From NCBI RefSeq assembly GCF_007556755.1, contig NZ_VJOO01000003.1:62001-126000 (forward strand): a stretch of 64,000 nt of DNA, written 5' to 3'. Below the pieces are notes generated by a model, which searched no databases, was not told the DNA's origin, and worked only from the letters and a program-made list of their open reading frames with translations. The DNA comes from Tepidimonas fonticaldi (lineage in GTDB: Bacteria > Pseudomonadota > Gammaproteobacteria > Burkholderiales > Burkholderiaceae_C). Shown here piece by piece: positions 7,765 to 15,457 of the stretch. Position 1 is the stretch's first letter. Each line of letters opens with the position of its first letter. The position numbers were made by a program, and so were the translations under genes.

Positions 7765-9300
7765 ATGTCCCAAGCTGCGTTGGCGATTTCCACGGCCACA
7801 GCACCCACCCAGGCCCCATCGGGGGGCCAGGGGTGGCGCCACAACCTGACCGTGGGGTGTGTGACCGCCATCGTCGCTTCGGCCATGCCGCTGATCGGTG
7901 ATGCGGTCGGCTGGGCGTCCGGCAGCGCCATCCCCGCCTGGCGCTGGGGGCTGGACGGGCTGGCCGTGGCCGGTGCCGTCGCCGGTGTGGCGTGGACCAT
8001 GCGCACCATGAAGCAGCGCGTGCGCGCCATTCGGCGTGACATGCTGACGCTCAGCATGGGCGACCTACGACAGCCCATCGTGTCCGACGCCGACGACACC
8101 CTCGGCAGTCTGCAGCGGGAGCTGGCCATGCTGCAGGCGGCCCTGACCGACATCATCCGTGCCGTGCGCCACGCCAGCAACGAGGTGGTGCACTCGGCCA
8201 TCGAAGTGACCCACGGGGCGCGCGACGTCGCCGCGCGGGCCGAATCGTCCGCCGCGGCGCTGGAGGAATCCTCCGCCGCGCTGGAGCAAACCTCGTCCAC
8301 CTCGGCGCACACCGCCGACCTGGTGGCGCAGGCGGCCGATCTGGCACAGACCAACGCCGGCTCCGCCGCCCGCGGCGGCGAGATCGTCGAGCGCGTGGTG
8401 CAGACCATGCGCCGGCTGGAGGAGTCCTCCGCGCGCATCCGCGACATCACGGGCGTCATCGACGGCATCGCCTTCCAGACCAACATCCTGGCGCTCAACG
8501 CCGCGGTGGAAGCCGCGCGCGCCGGCGAAGCGGGCCGGGGCTTTGCAGTCGTGGCGGGCGAGGTGCGGCAGTTGGCCCAGCGCTCCAGCCAAGCCGCGCG
8601 CGAGATCAAGGACCTGATCGAGCGCACCGTGCAGGACGTGGCCGCCGGCGTGGACGTGGTGCAGGGCGTGGGCGGCGTGATGCAGGACATCGTCGCCTCG
8701 GCACAACGCACGCGCGAGCTGATGGACGAAGTGGCCAATGCCGCGCGCGAGCAGCAGTTGGGCGTCAAGCAGATCGGCGAAGCCGTGCAGGAGCTGGACC
8801 GCAACACCCAGCAAAACGCCGCCCTGGCCGAAGAGACCGCAACCGCCTCGGCCGCGCAGCGCGATGCCGCGTTGCGCATGGCGGCGCTGGTGGACGAGTT
8901 CCGGCTGGCAGGCGGCCGCAGCCAGTACGCCAGCGCCGTGCAGGGCCTGGACGTGGACGGCATCATCGACGCGCACCGGCAGTGGAAGGTCAAGCTGCGC
9001 GACGCGATCGAAAACCAAGCCACCGTGGACACCGACACGCTGCGCCGCGACGACTGCTGCGCGCTGGGCAAGTGGATTTACGGCGAAGGTCGCCAGCGTT
9101 TTGGCTCGCAACCGCGCTTTGCCGAATTGATCGAGCGCCACAAGCACTTCCACCAGGTCGCCGCGGGCGTGGGCGAGCTGGTCAACCGCCGCGAGTGGCG
9201 ACAGGCCGAGGAGGCCATCGCCCCCGGCACCCCCTTCAGCCAGGCCACCCGAGGGGTGGTGCAGGTGTTGTCGGCGGTCAAGCGCATCGGCTTCGACTGA
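7765..9300 (+). CDS. Methyl-accepting chemotaxis protein with C-terminal CZB zinc-binding domain
   Basis: A 511-residue chemoreceptor. ATG 7765 follows GGAGGA at 7756-7761. Two hydrophobic segments (about 20-45 and 55-75) with almost no periplasmic loop suggest a sensor without an external ligand domain. The signalling hairpin contains the invariant tip [19 protein letters not shown] followed by [12 protein letters not shown]. Residues about 400-500 form a chemoreceptor zinc-binding (CZB) domain, with His404 (DAHRQWK), Cys in DDCCALGKW and the HxxFH of RHKHFH. In characterised CZB proteins these bind zinc and respond to hypochlorous acid or zinc. It lies 54 bases after the HD-GYP gene and probably shares regulation with it. 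Confidence 0.9.
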   Translation: MSQAALAISTATAPTQAPSGGQGWRHNLTVGCVTAIVASAMPLIGDAVGWASGSAIPAWRWGLDGLAVAGAVAGVAWTMRTMKQRVRAIRRDMLTLSMGDLRQPIVSDADDTLGSLQRELAMLQAALTDIIRAVRHASNEVVHSAIEVTHGARDVAARAESSAAALEESSAALEQTSSTSAHTADLVAQAADLAQTNAGSAARGGEIVERVVQTMRRLEESSARIRDITGVIDGIAFQTNILALNAAVEAARAGEAGRGFAVVAGEVRQLAQRSSQAAREIKDLIERTVQDVAAGVDVVQGVGGVMQDIVASAQRTRELMDEVANAAREQQLGVKQIGEAVQELDRNTQQNAALAEETATASAAQRDAALRMAALVDEFRLAGGRSQYASAVQGLDVDGIIDAHRQWKVKLRDAIENQATVDTDTLRRDDCCALGKWIYGEGRQRFGSQPRFAELIERHKHFHQVAAGVGELVNRREWRQAEEAIAPGTPFSQATRGVVQVLSAVKRIGFD

Positions 9301-9324
9301 ATCCCGTTGTATAAACAGGGCAAC

Positions 9325-9714
9325 GTGAAACGCGCGATCGCTTTCCTCTTGCCCGCCGTGTGGAGTGCTTCGGCCCTGACGCAGCCGGTGGCTTGCCACG
9401 TGGCCTATGCCGGGGCCACGCGCGTCTTCGTTATCGAACCCACGGCACACGACGGCCCGGCCCGACCCCTGCTGGAAGGGGCCACGGTGGTGGTGGAGGT
9501 GGCCAACCGTCTGCCCCCCGCCCCCGGGGCGGGCGTGACGGTGCGCACGCTGGCGCTGCGGGACGGCCGCCCGTATCTGCTGCACCAGGCCAGTTACCTG
9601 CCCGGCTCACCCGCCAACGGCCCGCACGGGTTTACCGGGCTGCAAGTGGTGCGCGAACCGTCCCGCGGCAACGAGTTGGCTTACTGGTGCGAAACTGCCC
9701 CCAACCGGCCATGA
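9325..9714 (+). CDS. Hypothetical exported protein
   Basis: About 129 residues with an N-terminal signal peptide (VKRAIAFLLPAVWSASALTQP) and two cysteines (VACHVAYAG near the N-terminus and YWCETAPNRP at the end) that could form a disulphide. GTG 9325 is preferred because AGGG lies 4 bases upstream; TTG 9307 is an alternative in frame. The sequence is beta-rich and I do not recognise the family. It lies 24 bases after the chemoreceptor and may be read from the same transcript. Confidence 0.65.
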   Translation: MKRAIAFLLPAVWSASALTQPVACHVAYAGATRVFVIEPTAHDGPARPLLEGATVVVEVANRLPPAPGAGVTVRTLALRDGRPYLLHQASYLPGSPANGPHGFTGLQVVREPSRGNELAYWCETAPNRP

Positions 9715-9765
9715 CGCGCCCGTGACCGGGCGGTGGCGCGCTGGCGCCGCACCACCGCACAGCCG

Positions 9766-10755
9766 TCAGGGCAGCAGCACGGTCGAGCCCGTGGTTTGCC
9801 GCGCCTCCAGCGCCCGGTGAGCGTCCTGCACCTGTGCCAGCGCAAACCGCTGCTCGACGTGGATTTTGACCTGTCCCGACGTCACGACACCAAACAGGTC
9901 GTCGGCCATGGCCTGCGTGCGCTCGCGGCTGGTGATGTGCGAGAACAAGGTCTGCCGCGTCACGTACAACGAGCCCTTGGGCCCCAGGATGCCGGGCGCA
10001 AACGGCGGCACCGGGCCGCTGGCGTTGCCAAACGACACCATCAGCCCAAACGGCGCCAGACAGTCCAGCGAGCCGTCCCAGGTGTCCTTGCCCACCGAGT
10101 CGTACACGACCTTCACCCCTTTACCGCCCGTGATCGCCTTGACGCGCTCGACAAAGTTCTGCGTGCGGTAATTGATGCAGTGCTCGGCCCCGTTGGCGAT
10201 GGCCAGCGCGCACTTGTCGTCGGTACCGGCGGTGCCAATCAGGCGCAAGCCCAGCGCGCGCGCCCATTGGCAGGCGATCAGGCCCACGCCCCCCGCGGCC
10301 GCATGAAACAGCACAAAGTCCCCGGGCTGCAGCCCCTCCACCGGCCGGCTGTGCTTGAGCAGGTATTGCGCCGTCAGCCCCTTGAGCATCATGGCCGCGC
10401 CCTCCTCGAACGAGATGGCGTCCGGCAGGCGGCACACATTCATGGCCGGCATGACGCGCACATCGCAGTAGCTGCCCGGCGGCTGGGACGCATACGCCAC
10501 GCGGTCGCCCACGGCCAGGTGCGTCACACCCTGGCCCACCGCCTCCACCACGCCCGCGCCCTCCATGCCCAGACGCGCGGGCAGCGGCATCGGGTACAGG
10601 CCCGTGCGGTGGTAGACGTCGATGAAGTTCAAGCCGATGGCGTGGTGGCGGATGCGCACCTCGCCCGGCCCCGGATCGCCCACCTCCACCTCGACGAGGC
10701 GCAGCACCTCGGGGCCGCCGGGGGCGTCGATCTGCACGGCACGGCTGTTCATCAT
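9766..10755 (-). CDS. NADPH:quinone oxidoreductase, zeta-crystallin type
   Basis: A 329-residue medium-chain dehydrogenase/reductase that reduces quinones with NADPH. The N-terminal GroES-like domain has HHAIGLNFIDVYHRTGLYP and GMEGAGVVEAVG; the Rossmann domain has HAAAGGVGLIACQWARALG (AxxGGVG), then a Lys/Tyr-type NADPH site in YDSVGKDTW. No catalytic zinc cysteines are present, which separates it from alcohol dehydrogenases. Two consecutive ATGs (10755, 10752) follow GGAG; the first is used. It is transcribed divergently from a DMT exporter 115 bases away. The family match is strong; the substrate is not determined. Confidence 0.92.
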   Translation of the reverse strand: MMNSRAVQIDAPGGPEVLRLVEVEVGDPGPGEVRIRHHAIGLNFIDVYHRTGLYPMPLPARLGMEGAGVVEAVGQGVTHLAVGDRVAYASQPPGSYCDVRVMPAMNVCRLPDAISFEEGAAMMLKGLTAQYLLKHSRPVEGLQPGDFVLFHAAAGGVGLIACQWARALGLRLIGTAGTDDKCALAIANGAEHCINYRTQNFVERVKAITGGKGVKVVYDSVGKDTWDGSLDCLAPFGLMVSFGNASGPVPPFAPGILGPKGSLYVTRQTLFSHITSRERTQAMADDLFGVVTSGQVKIHVEQRFALAQVQDAHRALEARQTTGSTVLLP

Positions 10756-10869
10756 GGGGGGTCTCCTGCGGGTCAGTGGCCAAACAAACCCCCAATGGTG
10801 CCACGACTGGGACCGGGCCCTTCGGTGGGGCCATCGGCAGCCCCGCGACGGCTCGGGTACAGTCGCCCC

Positions 10870-11808
10870 ATGCCCCGCGACACGACTGCGCCCCTGACCC
10901 CCTCCACCATCGCGCTGCTCACCATTCCGCCCCTGCTGTGGGCGGGCAACGCCGTGGTCGGCCGCATGGCGGCGGCCTGGATTCCGCCCATCACCTTCAA
11001 CCTGTTGCGCTGGCTGATCGCCTTTGCCCTGCTCGTGCCGCTGGCGCACTGGGTGCTGCGCCCGAGCAGCCCGATGTGGCGGCAGTGGCGGCGCTTTGCC
11101 GTGCTGGGGCTGTTCGCGGTGGCGGGCTACAACATGCTGCAGTACCTGGCACTGCACACGTCCACGCCGCTGAACGTCACGCTGGTCGCGTCGAGCATGC
11201 CGGTCTGGATGATGCTGGTGGGCCGGCTGTTCTTCGGCGCACCCGTGCAGCGGCAGCAGTTGGCGGGGGCGGCACTGTCCCTGACCGGGGTGCTGGTGGT
11301 GTTGTCGCAGGGCCAGTGGGCCAACCTGCTGAAACTGCACTTCGTGCCGGGCGACGCCTGGATGCTGGCCGCCGCCTTCACCTGGGCCTGCTACAGCTGG
11401 CTGCTCACCCGGCGCGACGAATCGCCCGAGATCCGGCGCGACTGGGCGGCGTTTTTGCTGGCGCAAACCGCCTTCGGCCTGATCAGCGCCGCCGCGCTGG
11501 CGGGCGGGGAATGGATCTGGCTCACCACCGCCGCGCCTGCGGACATGCCCACCCGCATCCACTGGAGCTGGGCCCTGGCGGCGGTGCTGCTCTTCGTCGC
11601 CGTGGGGCCGTCGGTCATCGCCTACCGGTGCTGGGGGGCGGGCGTGCAGCGCGCCGGCCCGACGGTGGCCGGCTTCTTCACCAACCTCACGCCGCTGTTC
11701 GCCGCCGTGATGTCGTCCCTGCTGCTGGGCGAAACCCCGCGGGCCTACCACGCCCTGGCCTTCGGGCTGATCGTCGCCGGCATCGCGGTGTCGTCGCGGC
11801 GGGGGTGA
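10870..11808 (+). CDS. EamA/DMT-family transporter
   Basis: A 312-residue inner-membrane protein with about ten transmembrane helices in two EamA repeats (about 15-145 and 160-305). Typical features are PPLLWAGNAVVGRM in helix 1, NVTLVASSMPVWM in helix 4, and TNLTPLFAAVMSSLLLGE in the second repeat. Members export amino acids, nucleosides or other small metabolites; the substrate cannot be told here. ATG 10870 begins the first predicted cytoplasmic tail. It stands alone, divergent from the quinone oxidoreductase. The 218 bases downstream to the first IS hold no gene I can support. Confidence 0.9.
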   Translation: MPRDTTAPLTPSTIALLTIPPLLWAGNAVVGRMAAAWIPPITFNLLRWLIAFALLVPLAHWVLRPSSPMWRQWRRFAVLGLFAVAGYNMLQYLALHTSTPLNVTLVASSMPVWMMLVGRLFFGAPVQRQQLAGAALSLTGVLVVLSQGQWANLLKLHFVPGDAWMLAAAFTWACYSWLLTRRDESPEIRRDWAAFLLAQTAFGLISAAALAGGEWIWLTTAAPADMPTRIHWSWALAAVLLFVAVGPSVIAYRCWGAGVQRAGPTVAGFFTNLTPLFAAVMSSLLLGETPRAYHALAFGLIVAGIAVSSRRG

Positions 11809-12026
11809 GGGCGGCCCCGTTTCTCGTGGGAGCGGTGCGGCTCGGCTGCCTACCGTGGTGGAAGGGCCTCCCCCCGTCGCAGTGCTCCCGCCCGCCGGAC
11901 CGCGATCCTCATCGGCCCTGCTCGAATGGTATCGCTGGGGGGGTGGCACGATGGCTAACGCGAAAGTGAGGGGCGATGGGCCGGCATCGCCGGCACGGCG
12001 TCCCAGCGGCTGAATCGCCCCGGGTC

Positions 12027-12527
12027 TAGTAGACACCTCTGAGCCTCAAACCTGAGGCCTAATAGGAGGTGCCATGAGTCAGAAGAGATATCCGGAAGAA
12101 TTCAAGATCGAAGCGGTCAGACAGATCGTGGAGCGCGGTCACCCGGTGGCCGAGGTGTCCGCCCGGCTGGGCGTGAGCCAGCACAGTCTGTACAAGTGGA
12201 TCAAGGAGCGGCAAACGCCCCCTGGCCAGCGCCAGGAGCAGCTATCCCGGTCGGAGGAACTGCGCCGCCTGAAGGCCGAGCTCAAGCGCGTGACCGAGGA
12301 GCGCGACATCCTAAAAAAGGCCGCCGCGTACTTTGCCAAGCAGTCCGGGTGAGGTACGCGTTCATCAAGGCGCACGAGGTCCAGCACAGCGTTCGACGCA
12401 TGTGCTTGTGTCTGCAGGTGCACCCCAGCGGCTACTACGCCTGGAAGCAGCAGCCCGAAAGCGACAAAGCCCGCGACGACCAGCGCCTGCTGGGTCTGCT
12501 CAAGCAAGCCTGGCTGGAGAGCGGCTG
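12027..12527 (+). mobile_element. IS3-family element, 3' part lost
   Basis: Left remnant of an IS3-family insertion sequence. It begins near TAGTAGACACCTCTGAGC (about 12027), with the palindrome GCCTCAAACCTGAGGC just before orfA. It carries complete orfA (12074-12352) and the first 60 codons of orfB, then is cut at 12527 by the left inverted repeat of a second IS. The rest of orfB and the right end are not found on the other side of the second IS, where integron attC sequence begins, so a deletion accompanied or followed the insertion. Confidence 0.75.
12074..12352 (+). CDS. IS3-family transposase OrfA
   Basis: A 92-residue protein with the IS3 OrfA pattern: KRYPEEFKIEAVRQIVERGH, helix-turn-helix VAEVSARLGVSQHSLYKWI, then a leucine-zipper-like helix (ELRRLKAELKRVTEERDILK) and the terminal KKAAAYFAKQSG. 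AGGAGG lies about 6 bases upstream of the ATG. Near the 3' end the run C-CTA-AAA-AAG (about 12310-12319) is an A6G slippery heptamer of the kind used for programmed -1 frameshifting into orfB, whose frame is indeed -1. The element is truncated, so transposition is unlikely. Confidence 0.9.
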   Translation: MSQKRYPEEFKIEAVRQIVERGHPVAEVSARLGVSQHSLYKWIKERQTPPGQRQEQLSRSEELRRLKAELKRVTEERDILKKAAAYFAKQSG

Positions 12528-12543
12528 TGTATTGACCCAGTGA
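12349..12543 (+). pseudogene. IS3-family transposase OrfB, truncated N-terminal fragment
   Basis: Starting at about GTG 12349, in frame -1 to orfA, the N-terminus reads RYAFIKAHEVQHSVRRMCLC, HPSGYYAW and KARDDQRLLGLLKQAWLESG, the start of an IS3 OrfB. It stops at 12541-12543 a few codons inside the next IS. The DDE catalytic core is missing. It would normally be made as an OrfAB fusion by -1 frameshifting. Confidence 0.85.
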
Positions 12544-12579
12544 ATTCCTGCTCAGGTGTTAACGTTGAAGGAAACGACG

Positions 12580-12897
12580 ATGAGCACCCTGATGGAAGAC
12601 GATATCAAGCGCTGGACAGCCAAGCGTAAAACGGCCCTGGTCCTGGACATCATCCAGGGCAAGACCACGATCTCGGAGGCCAGTCGGACCTTCGATCTCA
12701 ACCCCTCCGAGGTTGAGCAATGGGTCGATGAAGGCAAGCGCGGTATGGAGAACGCACTGCGTACCAAGCCCCTGGAAGTCAAGGAGCAGTACGAGAAGCA
12801 ACTGCGCGAGTTGCAGGAGGCCTACGGCGAAGCCATGCTGGAGTTGCGTGCCCGAAAAAAGCTGGCGTCCCTGCTGGGCAACGAGGACGAGAAATGA
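12580..12897 (+). CDS. Transposase OrfA of the complete IS
   Basis: A 105-residue helix-turn-helix protein: DDIKRWTAKRKTALVLDIIQ, then GKTTISEASRTFDLNPSEVEQW and a charged coiled region ending in MLELRARKKLASLLGNEDEK. This is the OrfA arrangement of IS3-family members with DUF1153-like N-terminal proteins. ATG 12580 follows GAAGGAAA; a TTG at 12556 is also in frame. Its TGA overlaps the orfB ATG (ATGA at 12894). Confidence 0.85.
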   Translation: MSTLMEDDIKRWTAKRKTALVLDIIQGKTTISEASRTFDLNPSEVEQWVDEGKRGMENALRTKPLEVKEQYEKQLRELQEAYGEAMLELRARKKLASLLGNEDEK

Positions 12898-13715
12898 TCC
12901 TTAGCCTTCAGCAGGGATTGGCGCAAGACGGGTTCAAGGTCAGCCTTGTCAAGCTGTGCCAGTGGTTCGACATACCCCGGCGCACGGTGTACTACCGCAG
13001 CACCAAGGCTGTGCCCAAGGTTCAGGAGCACCTCGTCAAGCCCATCAAGGCGATGATCGAAGAGAACCCGTCGTTCGGCTACCGGACGGTGGCGCATCTG
13101 CTTGGGTTCAACAAGAACACCGTGCAGCGCATCTTCCAGCTCAAGGGCTGGCAGGTTCGCAAGCGGTCGGTGGGATTCAGGCCTCGTATCCAGGCGCTGC
13201 CGTCGGTGGCCAAGGCTCCCAACGAGCGTTGGGCGACGGACCTGTGCCGCGTGTGGACGGGGCGTGATGGGTGGGCTTCTCTGGCTCTGGTGATCGACTG
13301 CTACAGCCGCGAATTGCTGGGTTGGCACCTCAGCCGCAGCGGCCGCTCCAAGACCGCCGAGGCGGCGCTGGAGCAGGCGCTGATCGCCCGCTACGGCTGC
13401 CTGGGCAAGGTCAAGCACCCGTTCTTGTTGAGGTCGGACAACGGATTGGTGTTCACCAGCCGCAGCTACACGGCGCTGGTCAAGAGCTATGGTCTGCAGC
13501 AGGAATTCATCACCCCGTACAGCCCGGAGCAAAACGGCATGGTCGAACGCGTGATCAGAACGCTCAAAGACCAATGCGTGCACCGCCACCGGTTCGAGAC
13601 CCTCCAACACGCCAGCCGCGTGATCGCAGACTGGATCGGCTTCTACAACCACCGGCGCCCTCACCAGGCGCTCGCCATGAAGACCCCGGCTGAGGCTTAT
13701 GCTTTAGCAGCCTGA
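12894..13715 (+). CDS. Transposase OrfB (DDE integrase fold) of the complete IS
   Basis: A 273-residue IS3-type transposase. N-terminal HTH_21-like part: LCQWFDIPRRTVYYR and ENPSFGYRTVAHLLG. The rve core carries the DDE triad: first Asp in NERWATDLCRVW, second Asp in RSDNGLVFTS, and Glu in EQNGMVERVIRTLKDQC; YNHRRPHQAL closes the domain. It is complete, so the element may be active. It overlaps orfA by 4 bases, which favours translational coupling over frameshifting. The gene sits 16 bases from the right inverted repeat. Confidence 0.92.
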   Translation: MILSLQQGLAQDGFKVSLVKLCQWFDIPRRTVYYRSTKAVPKVQEHLVKPIKAMIEENPSFGYRTVAHLLGFNKNTVQRIFQLKGWQVRKRSVGFRPRIQALPSVAKAPNERWATDLCRVWTGRDGWASLALVIDCYSRELLGWHLSRSGRSKTAEAALEQALIARYGCLGKVKHPFLLRSDNGLVFTSRSYTALVKSYGLQQEFITPYSPEQNGMVERVIRTLKDQCVHRHRFETLQHASRVIADWIGFYNHRRPHQALAMKTPAEAYALAA

Positions 13716-13744
13716 CCTGTGCAGAAACCGCTGGGTCAATACAA

Positions 13745-13860
13745 CCTAACGAACGAGTTAACTGGCGCCGGAGCCCGAAGGGCGCAGGGCACCAACAGCG
13801 GCCAATAAAATGCCGAAGGCATGGCCGCTGTTGGCGTCCACGTTGAACTTACAGTTAGGC
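13745..13860 (-). other. attC of the cupin cassette (cassette 8)
   Basis: A 116-base imperfect palindrome. On the minus strand it begins GCCTAAC (13854-13860) and ends GTTAGG (13745-13750), with a long stem CCAACAGCGGCCA / TGGCCGCTGTTGG in the middle. It is about twice as long as the 60-base attCs of the neighbouring cassettes and unrelated to them in sequence, so this cassette has a different origin. Confidence 0.8.
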
Positions 13861-13919
13861 TGTGGCGCGGAGTGGAAGGTCTTCATAGTATTTCGACCTG
13901 TAGCTTTGAGTGTTGCGCT

Positions 13920-14294
13920 TCACGTGTCAACCCGCGAGCGTGGTGGAAGACGAACATAACCTGCTTCGATTGGTGCGACTACGGAAATGAAACGCAATGG
14001 TTCTTTGCTCGTGCAAGTGACGCCATGCACTTGGCCTCGTTTGGCTACGACAACATCGCCTGATGTGACCACAACGGTGTTGCCTTGTTCGTCGATTTGA
14101 TAATCGCCGTGACCGGACAGAATTATCCAGGTATCTTGGCCTTCTGGATGCGTATGCGCAGCTATCGTTTGTCCCGGCTCAACGTGCCAAGCGACGATCA
14201 CTGAATGTTCAGACTCTTGGACAACGGAGCGGATCGGCTCACCGTCGCTGACTTGCATGTGGTCACTTGATTTGAATACGCGCTGACTGCTCAT
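13920..14294 (-). CDS. Cupin-domain protein, cassette 8
   Basis: A 124-residue single cupin. Motif 1 is present as PGQTIAAHTHPEGQDTWIIL followed by SGHGDYQ (G-x5-HxH-x-E/Q), and motif 2 as GDVVVAKRGQVHG, so a metal site of His, His, Gln/Glu and His is possible. ATG 14294 follows CGGAG; a longer reading from 14351 would begin inside the attC and is unlikely. Cupins of this kind include sugar isomerases, dioxygenases and ligand-binding regulators; none can be assigned. It is the most distal cassette from the integrase. Confidence 0.8.
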   Translation of the reverse strand: MSSQRVFKSSDHMQVSDGEPIRSVVQESEHSVIVAWHVEPGQTIAAHTHPEGQDTWIILSGHGDYQIDEQGNTVVVTSGDVVVAKRGQVHGVTCTSKEPLRFISVVAPIEAGYVRLPPRSRVDT

Positions 14295-14350
14295 GGCTGC
14301 TCCGAGAGTTATGGTGCAAAGCACGCAAGAACTACGCCGCGCACAAAGCA

Positions 14351-14409
14351 CCTAACGCCTGAATTAAGCCGCGCCGCGAAGCGGCGTCGGCTTGAATGAA
14401 TTGTTAGCC
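14351..14409 (-). other. attC of the second AhpD-like cassette (cassette 7)
   Basis: A 59-base site of the aadA/qac-type 60-base-element class. On the minus strand it runs from GGCTAAC to GTTAGG, with the internal stem GCCGACGCCGCTTCGCGGCG and TTAATTCAGGC. Confidence 0.88.
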
Positions 14410-14413
14410 GTAC

Positions 14414-14866
14414 CTACGCCTTTACAGGGTAACGGCTAGAGATAGCGATGCGGTTCCAAGTATTGATGACAACTGCCAGCCACTCAATGGCTGACAGCTC
14501 TTCTTTTGAGAGATTTGCTGCGGCTTGCTCGTAGATCGAGTCCGGCACTTGTCCATCAGAGACCAATGTAATTGCCTCGACAAGTTCCAATGCGGCGCGC
14601 TCTTTTGAGGTGAAGTATTCCGTCTCTTTCCACGCAGCTAAAACGGCCACACGATCGCCAGATTCCCCGCTGGAAAGGGCGTCACGCGCATGCAGCCTGA
14701 CACAGAAAGCACATTGATTGATCTGGGATGCGCGCAGGCGCAAGAGATGCGAGAAGCCTTCCGCAATGCCTGCGGTGGTCAGGGCTTCGGAGGCAAGTCG
14801 GTCAAGCTCAATGACGGCTTGATACAGCGTAGGTGCTGACTTGCCAAGGTTTACTCTTTCGGACAT
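14414..14866 (-). CDS. AhpD-like carboxymuconolactone decarboxylase-family protein, copy A (cassette 7)
   Basis: A 150-residue helical protein of the carboxymuconolactone decarboxylase/AhpD family. The redox-type motif is C-A-F-C-V-R-L-H at about 53-60 within LRASQINQCAFCVRLHARDA, matching the CxxCxxxH of peroxidase-active AhpD-like proteins. Conserved W in AVLAAWKETEYF and ERAALELVEAIT are typical. It probably acts as a thiol-disulphide peroxidase partner, perhaps in oxidative or electrophile stress. Amino-acid sequence is identical to the copy at 17889-18341, and both sit beside the same SMR pump cassette. Confidence 0.88.
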   Translation of the reverse strand: MSERVNLGKSAPTLYQAVIELDRLASEALTTAGIAEGFSHLLRLRASQINQCAFCVRLHARDALSSGESGDRVAVLAAWKETEYFTSKERAALELVEAITLVSDGQVPDSIYEQAAANLSKEELSAIEWLAVVINTWNRIAISSRYPVKA

Positions 14867-14885
14867 GCGAAATCCTTTGTTGTAC

Positions 14886-14945
14886 GGCTAACACCTGAGT
14901 TAAGCCGCGCCGCGAAGCGGCGTCGGCTTGAATGAATTGTTAGAT
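14886..14945 (-). other. attC of the second SMR cassette (cassette 6)
   Basis: A 60-base element; the minus strand runs ATCTAAC to GTTAGCC with the same internal stem as the attC at 14351-14409. Differs from it at a few positions (ACACCTGAGTTAAG instead of ACGCCTGAATTAAG on the plus strand). Confidence 0.88.
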
Positions 14946-14955
14946 GCCAGCCCGA

Positions 14956-15288
14956 TCAATGTGCGCTGACCTTGGATAGCAGATTTAGAACGGCGACGCC
15001 ACTAACGATAAGTCCCATGCCAACGAACGCCCACAAGTCTAGTTTCTGGCCATGGAAGATCCAAGCGATAGCTGCCACAAGTACGATGCCGAGGCCAGCC
15101 CAAACAGCATAAGCAATGCCGACCGGGATGGACTTGAGTGCGAGAGAGAGGAAATAGAACGCAAGCCCGTAGCCAGCCACAACTACAACAGAAGGAACTA
15201 ACTTGGTGAATCCATGGCTGGACTTCAGTGCGGAAGTTGCGACGACCTCACCAAATATTGCAATAGCCAGAAAGAGCCAGTTCTTCAC
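14956..15288 (-). CDS. qac: Qac-type small multidrug resistance pump, copy A (cassette 6)
   Basis: A 110-residue SMR protein with four transmembrane helices that exports quaternary ammonium compounds by proton antiport as a dimer. The essential membrane Glu is in helix 1 ([13 protein letters not shown]), and helix 3 carries the SMR motif [11 protein letters not shown]. The C-terminus [16 protein letters not shown] is that of the QacF/QacH/QacI group of integron cassettes rather than QacEdelta1. GTG 15288 is chosen because GAGGAG precedes it and it gives the canonical 110 residues; a TTG two codons upstream is the alternative. Identical to the copy at 18431-18763. Confidence 0.92.
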   Translation of the reverse strand: MKNWLFLAIAIFGEVVATSALKSSHGFTKLVPSVVVVAGYGLAFYFLSLALKSIPVGIAYAVWAGLGIVLVAAIAWIFHGQKLDLWAFVGMGLIVSGVAVLNLLSKVSAH

Positions 15289-15396
15289 GTGCAATCTCCT
15301 CTACGGTATGAAGCAGAAATAGTGGTGGCTATGAGTTGCCAAAAACAGTCTTGCGGCTGTCGATTTTCTGTGAGCATACGCAACGCCAAATCTGGC

Positions 15397-15456
15397 ATCT
15401 AACGCCGGAGTTAAGCCGCCGCGCGTAGCGCGGTCGGCTTGAACGAATTGTTAGAC
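15397..15456 (-). other. attC of the aadA cassette (cassette 5)
   Basis: A 60-base element, minus strand GTCTAAC to GTTAGA, with an internal stem CCGACCGCGCTACGCGCGG. This is the classic aadA-type attC. Confidence 0.92.
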
Positions 15457-15457
15457 A

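Larger units (their letters stand above)
12528..13743 (+). mobile_element. Complete IS3-like insertion sequence, 1216 bp
   Basis: Bounded by a perfect 13-base inverted repeat, TGTATTGACCCAG at 12528-12540 and CTGGGTCAATACA at 13731-13743. It carries two overlapping transposase genes. The flanks differ (left GCGGC inside the older IS, right ACCTAAC of an attC), so there is no target-site duplication; one side has probably been deleted. The right end lies one base from the terminal attC core of the cassette array. Confidence 0.88.
14354..15403. repeat. Cassette-pair duplication, copy A
   Basis: This stretch of about 1050 bp (AhpD-like plus SMR cassettes) appears identical to 17829-18878 by reading; the encoded proteins are identical. 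The match ends exactly at the attC core sites (AAC...CTAAC), as expected if the pair was moved as a unit by the integrase. Confidence 0.9.

Noticed and set aside
12894..13715. Treating the intact IS as an IS1111-type attC-targeting element
   Set aside because: Its transposase is a DDE IS3-type with 13-base inverted repeats, not a DEDD transposase; adjacency to attC may be chance.
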